The notes beneath the pieces were generated by a model, which was not told the DNA's origin, searched no databases, and was given only the letters and a program-made list of their open reading frames with translations. DNA of 5,158 nucleotides, taken from the NCBI GenBank assembly GCA_021205375.1, contig JAJPXR010000134.1, forward strand, positions 1-5,158, written 5' to 3'. The number at the start of each line of letters is the position of its first letter. Position 1 is the stretch's first letter. This document shows, one piece after another, positions 4,481-5,158 of this stretch. The position numbers and the translations under genes were made by a program. The DNA is from Clostridiales bacterium (GTDB taxonomy: Bacteria > Bacillota > Clostridia > Oscillospirales > Oscillospiraceae).

Positions 4481-5029
4481 ATGAAACTGAACGTGTATTT
4501 TCCCGGTGAAGTGACCATCAACGTCAACTACAAGGCCGGGGACGGCGGCGCGGCGGAGCTGCGCATCTTTGAAAAAATGCTGGAGGAACTGACCGAGCTG
4601 CTGGAGGAGCTGCCCGACGAGGAGCCGGGCGAACCGGCGGCTCCCGCGCTGGAGGACGCGCCGGAAGATTTCCTGTTCCTGAACGGCACTACCTTCACCC
4701 CCTACGACCTGGTAATGGTCATTGACCCGACGTGTGGGGCGACAGCCATGACCGCCGAGGACAGCCGGGAGGTGCTGGACGTGTTCGAGGGGGACGAGGT
4801 GGTCGCCCGGTTCCCGTATCTGAACCTGATGCTGGCCTGCAAGCCGGACGCGATTCGCACCACAGCGGGCAGGCAGTACCTGACCGGAACGGCGGTAGTG
4901 TTCGACGCGCTGGGCAGCGCGGCGGTCTCTCTGGACCAGAAGGAGCTGCGCCAGGTGCGGCACATCCTGGAGACCCAGTGCAAGACCGTTTTCTGCGGCG
5001 GCCAGCCGGTCCGGGCGCTGCCGCTGTGA
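4481..5029 (+). CDS. Hypothetical protein with acidic N-terminal helix, paralogue of the previous gene
   Basis: A 182-residue protein of unknown function. GGAGG (4467-4471) lies nine bases before ATG 4481 but only three before ATG 4475, so 4481 is preferred. Starting further upstream at 4412 would run through the terminator. Residues 1-20 (MKLNVYFPGEVTINVNYKAG) look like a beta-strand pair. Residues 25-46 form an acidic amphipathic helix (EKMLEELTELLEELPDEE) that could be a coiled coil, followed by an Ala/Pro/Glu-rich linker to about 63. Residues 76-182 match the C-terminal domain of the protein at 3968 (the IDPTCG, GRQYLTG and CGGQPVRALPL segments). Duplication followed by gain of an N-terminal helix, or loss of it in the shorter copy, explains the pair. 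It sits directly upstream of the PcfB-like gene, so it is probably part of the conjugation region. Confidence 0.85.
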   Translation: MKLNVYFPGEVTINVNYKAGDGGAAELRIFEKMLEELTELLEELPDEEPGEPAAPALEDAPEDFLFLNGTTFTPYDLVMVIDPTCGATAMTAEDSREVLDVFEGDEVVARFPYLNLMLACKPDAIRTTAGRQYLTGTAVVFDALGSAAVSLDQKELRQVRHILETQCKTVFCGGQPVRALPL

Positions 5030-5078
5030 ACCCTGTCGGCGGCCTCGTTTCTTCCGCACCGGAGGGAGATGATGAGCA

Positions 5079-5158
5079 TTGCAGGAAGAAGTAGAAAACA
5101 GATCGGTCAATCTGGCGATCAGCACCACCAAGCTGACCGCCAGAACCATTATGAAGGG
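5079..5158 (+). CDS. PcfB-like (DUF3801) conjugation protein, 5' end only
   Basis: The first 26 codons are visible and the gene runs off the right edge. The peptide begins MQEEVENRSVNLAISTTKLT, which I recognise as the N-terminus of the PcfB/DUF3801 family found in Gram-positive conjugative plasmids and Tn1549-like elements, usually just before the VirD4-type coupling protein gene. In pCF10, PcfB acts with the relaxase at oriT as an accessory transfer protein. The start must be TTG 5079: an in-frame TGA lies at 5073-5075, no ATG occurs until codon 25, and GGAGGG (5061-5066) is 12 bases upstream. Another frame opening at ATG 5069 is also open to the window edge but gives no recognisable protein. 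Confidence 0.8.
   Translation, partial: MQEEVENRSVNLAISTTKLTARTIMK

Noticed and set aside
4454..5149. Minus-strand open frame opposite the second paralogue and pcfB start
   Set aside because: It is a shadow of GC-rich coding sequence, without a start signal, and spans two genes on the other strand.
5069..5158. Alternative frame from ATG 5069 at the right edge
   Set aside because: It is open only because the window ends and its product is unrecognisable, while the TTG 5079 frame gives a clear PcfB-type N-terminus.

Overview
The window looks like one end of an integrative and conjugative element (or a related integrated plasmid-like element) from a gut-type Clostridia host, probably Oscillospiraceae/Ruminococcaceae. 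The taxonomic call is inference. It rests on the GC-rich codon use, the strong GGAGG ribosome binding sites, the TTG starts, and a gene order (HTH replication protein, DnaC-like ATPase, ParA, ParB, short hypotheticals, PcfB/DUF3801) that is familiar from Tn1549/CTn-type elements of Firmicutes.

Left edge (1-183): the first ~78 bases resemble the terminal inverted repeat of an ISL3-family insertion sequence, abutting a run of eight A. Next comes a strong intrinsic terminator read on the minus strand, then the 3' three quarters of a tRNA-Ala(CGC) gene, also minus strand, which breaks off in the D-loop. A tRNA cut this way and followed by element genes is what an att junction at the integrase-distal end of an element looks like.

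Non-coding leader (182-531): about 350 bases without a convincing gene but with nested inverted and direct repeats (303-421) and a terminator-like hairpin with a T-rich tail (457-503) just upstream of the first gene. This is a candidate control region for the replication operon.

Replication and partition block (532-3916, all plus strand): a 66-residue Cys-rich protein, a 243-residue winged-helix replication protein, a DnaC/IstB-type helicase-loader ATPase (ATGA overlap), a ParA ATPase (TTG start) and a ParB protein overlapping parA by 41 bases. The replication gene carries five 15-bp tandem repeats in its linker, followed by a 75% AT stretch, which is a good candidate for an in-gene replication origin. 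parB contains a 29-base perfect palindrome, a candidate centromere or structural signal. The block ends in an intrinsic terminator overlapping the parB stop.

Right part (3968-5158): two unrecognised proteins of 134 and 182 residues that share a C-terminal domain and so appear to be paralogues, separated by a second strong terminator that overlaps a possible 18-codon leader ORF. The window closes in the first 26 codons of a PcfB-like (DUF3801) conjugation protein. Together the genes suggest a module for replication and stable maintenance of the excised element, leading into the conjugation genes, with terminators separating the two functions.
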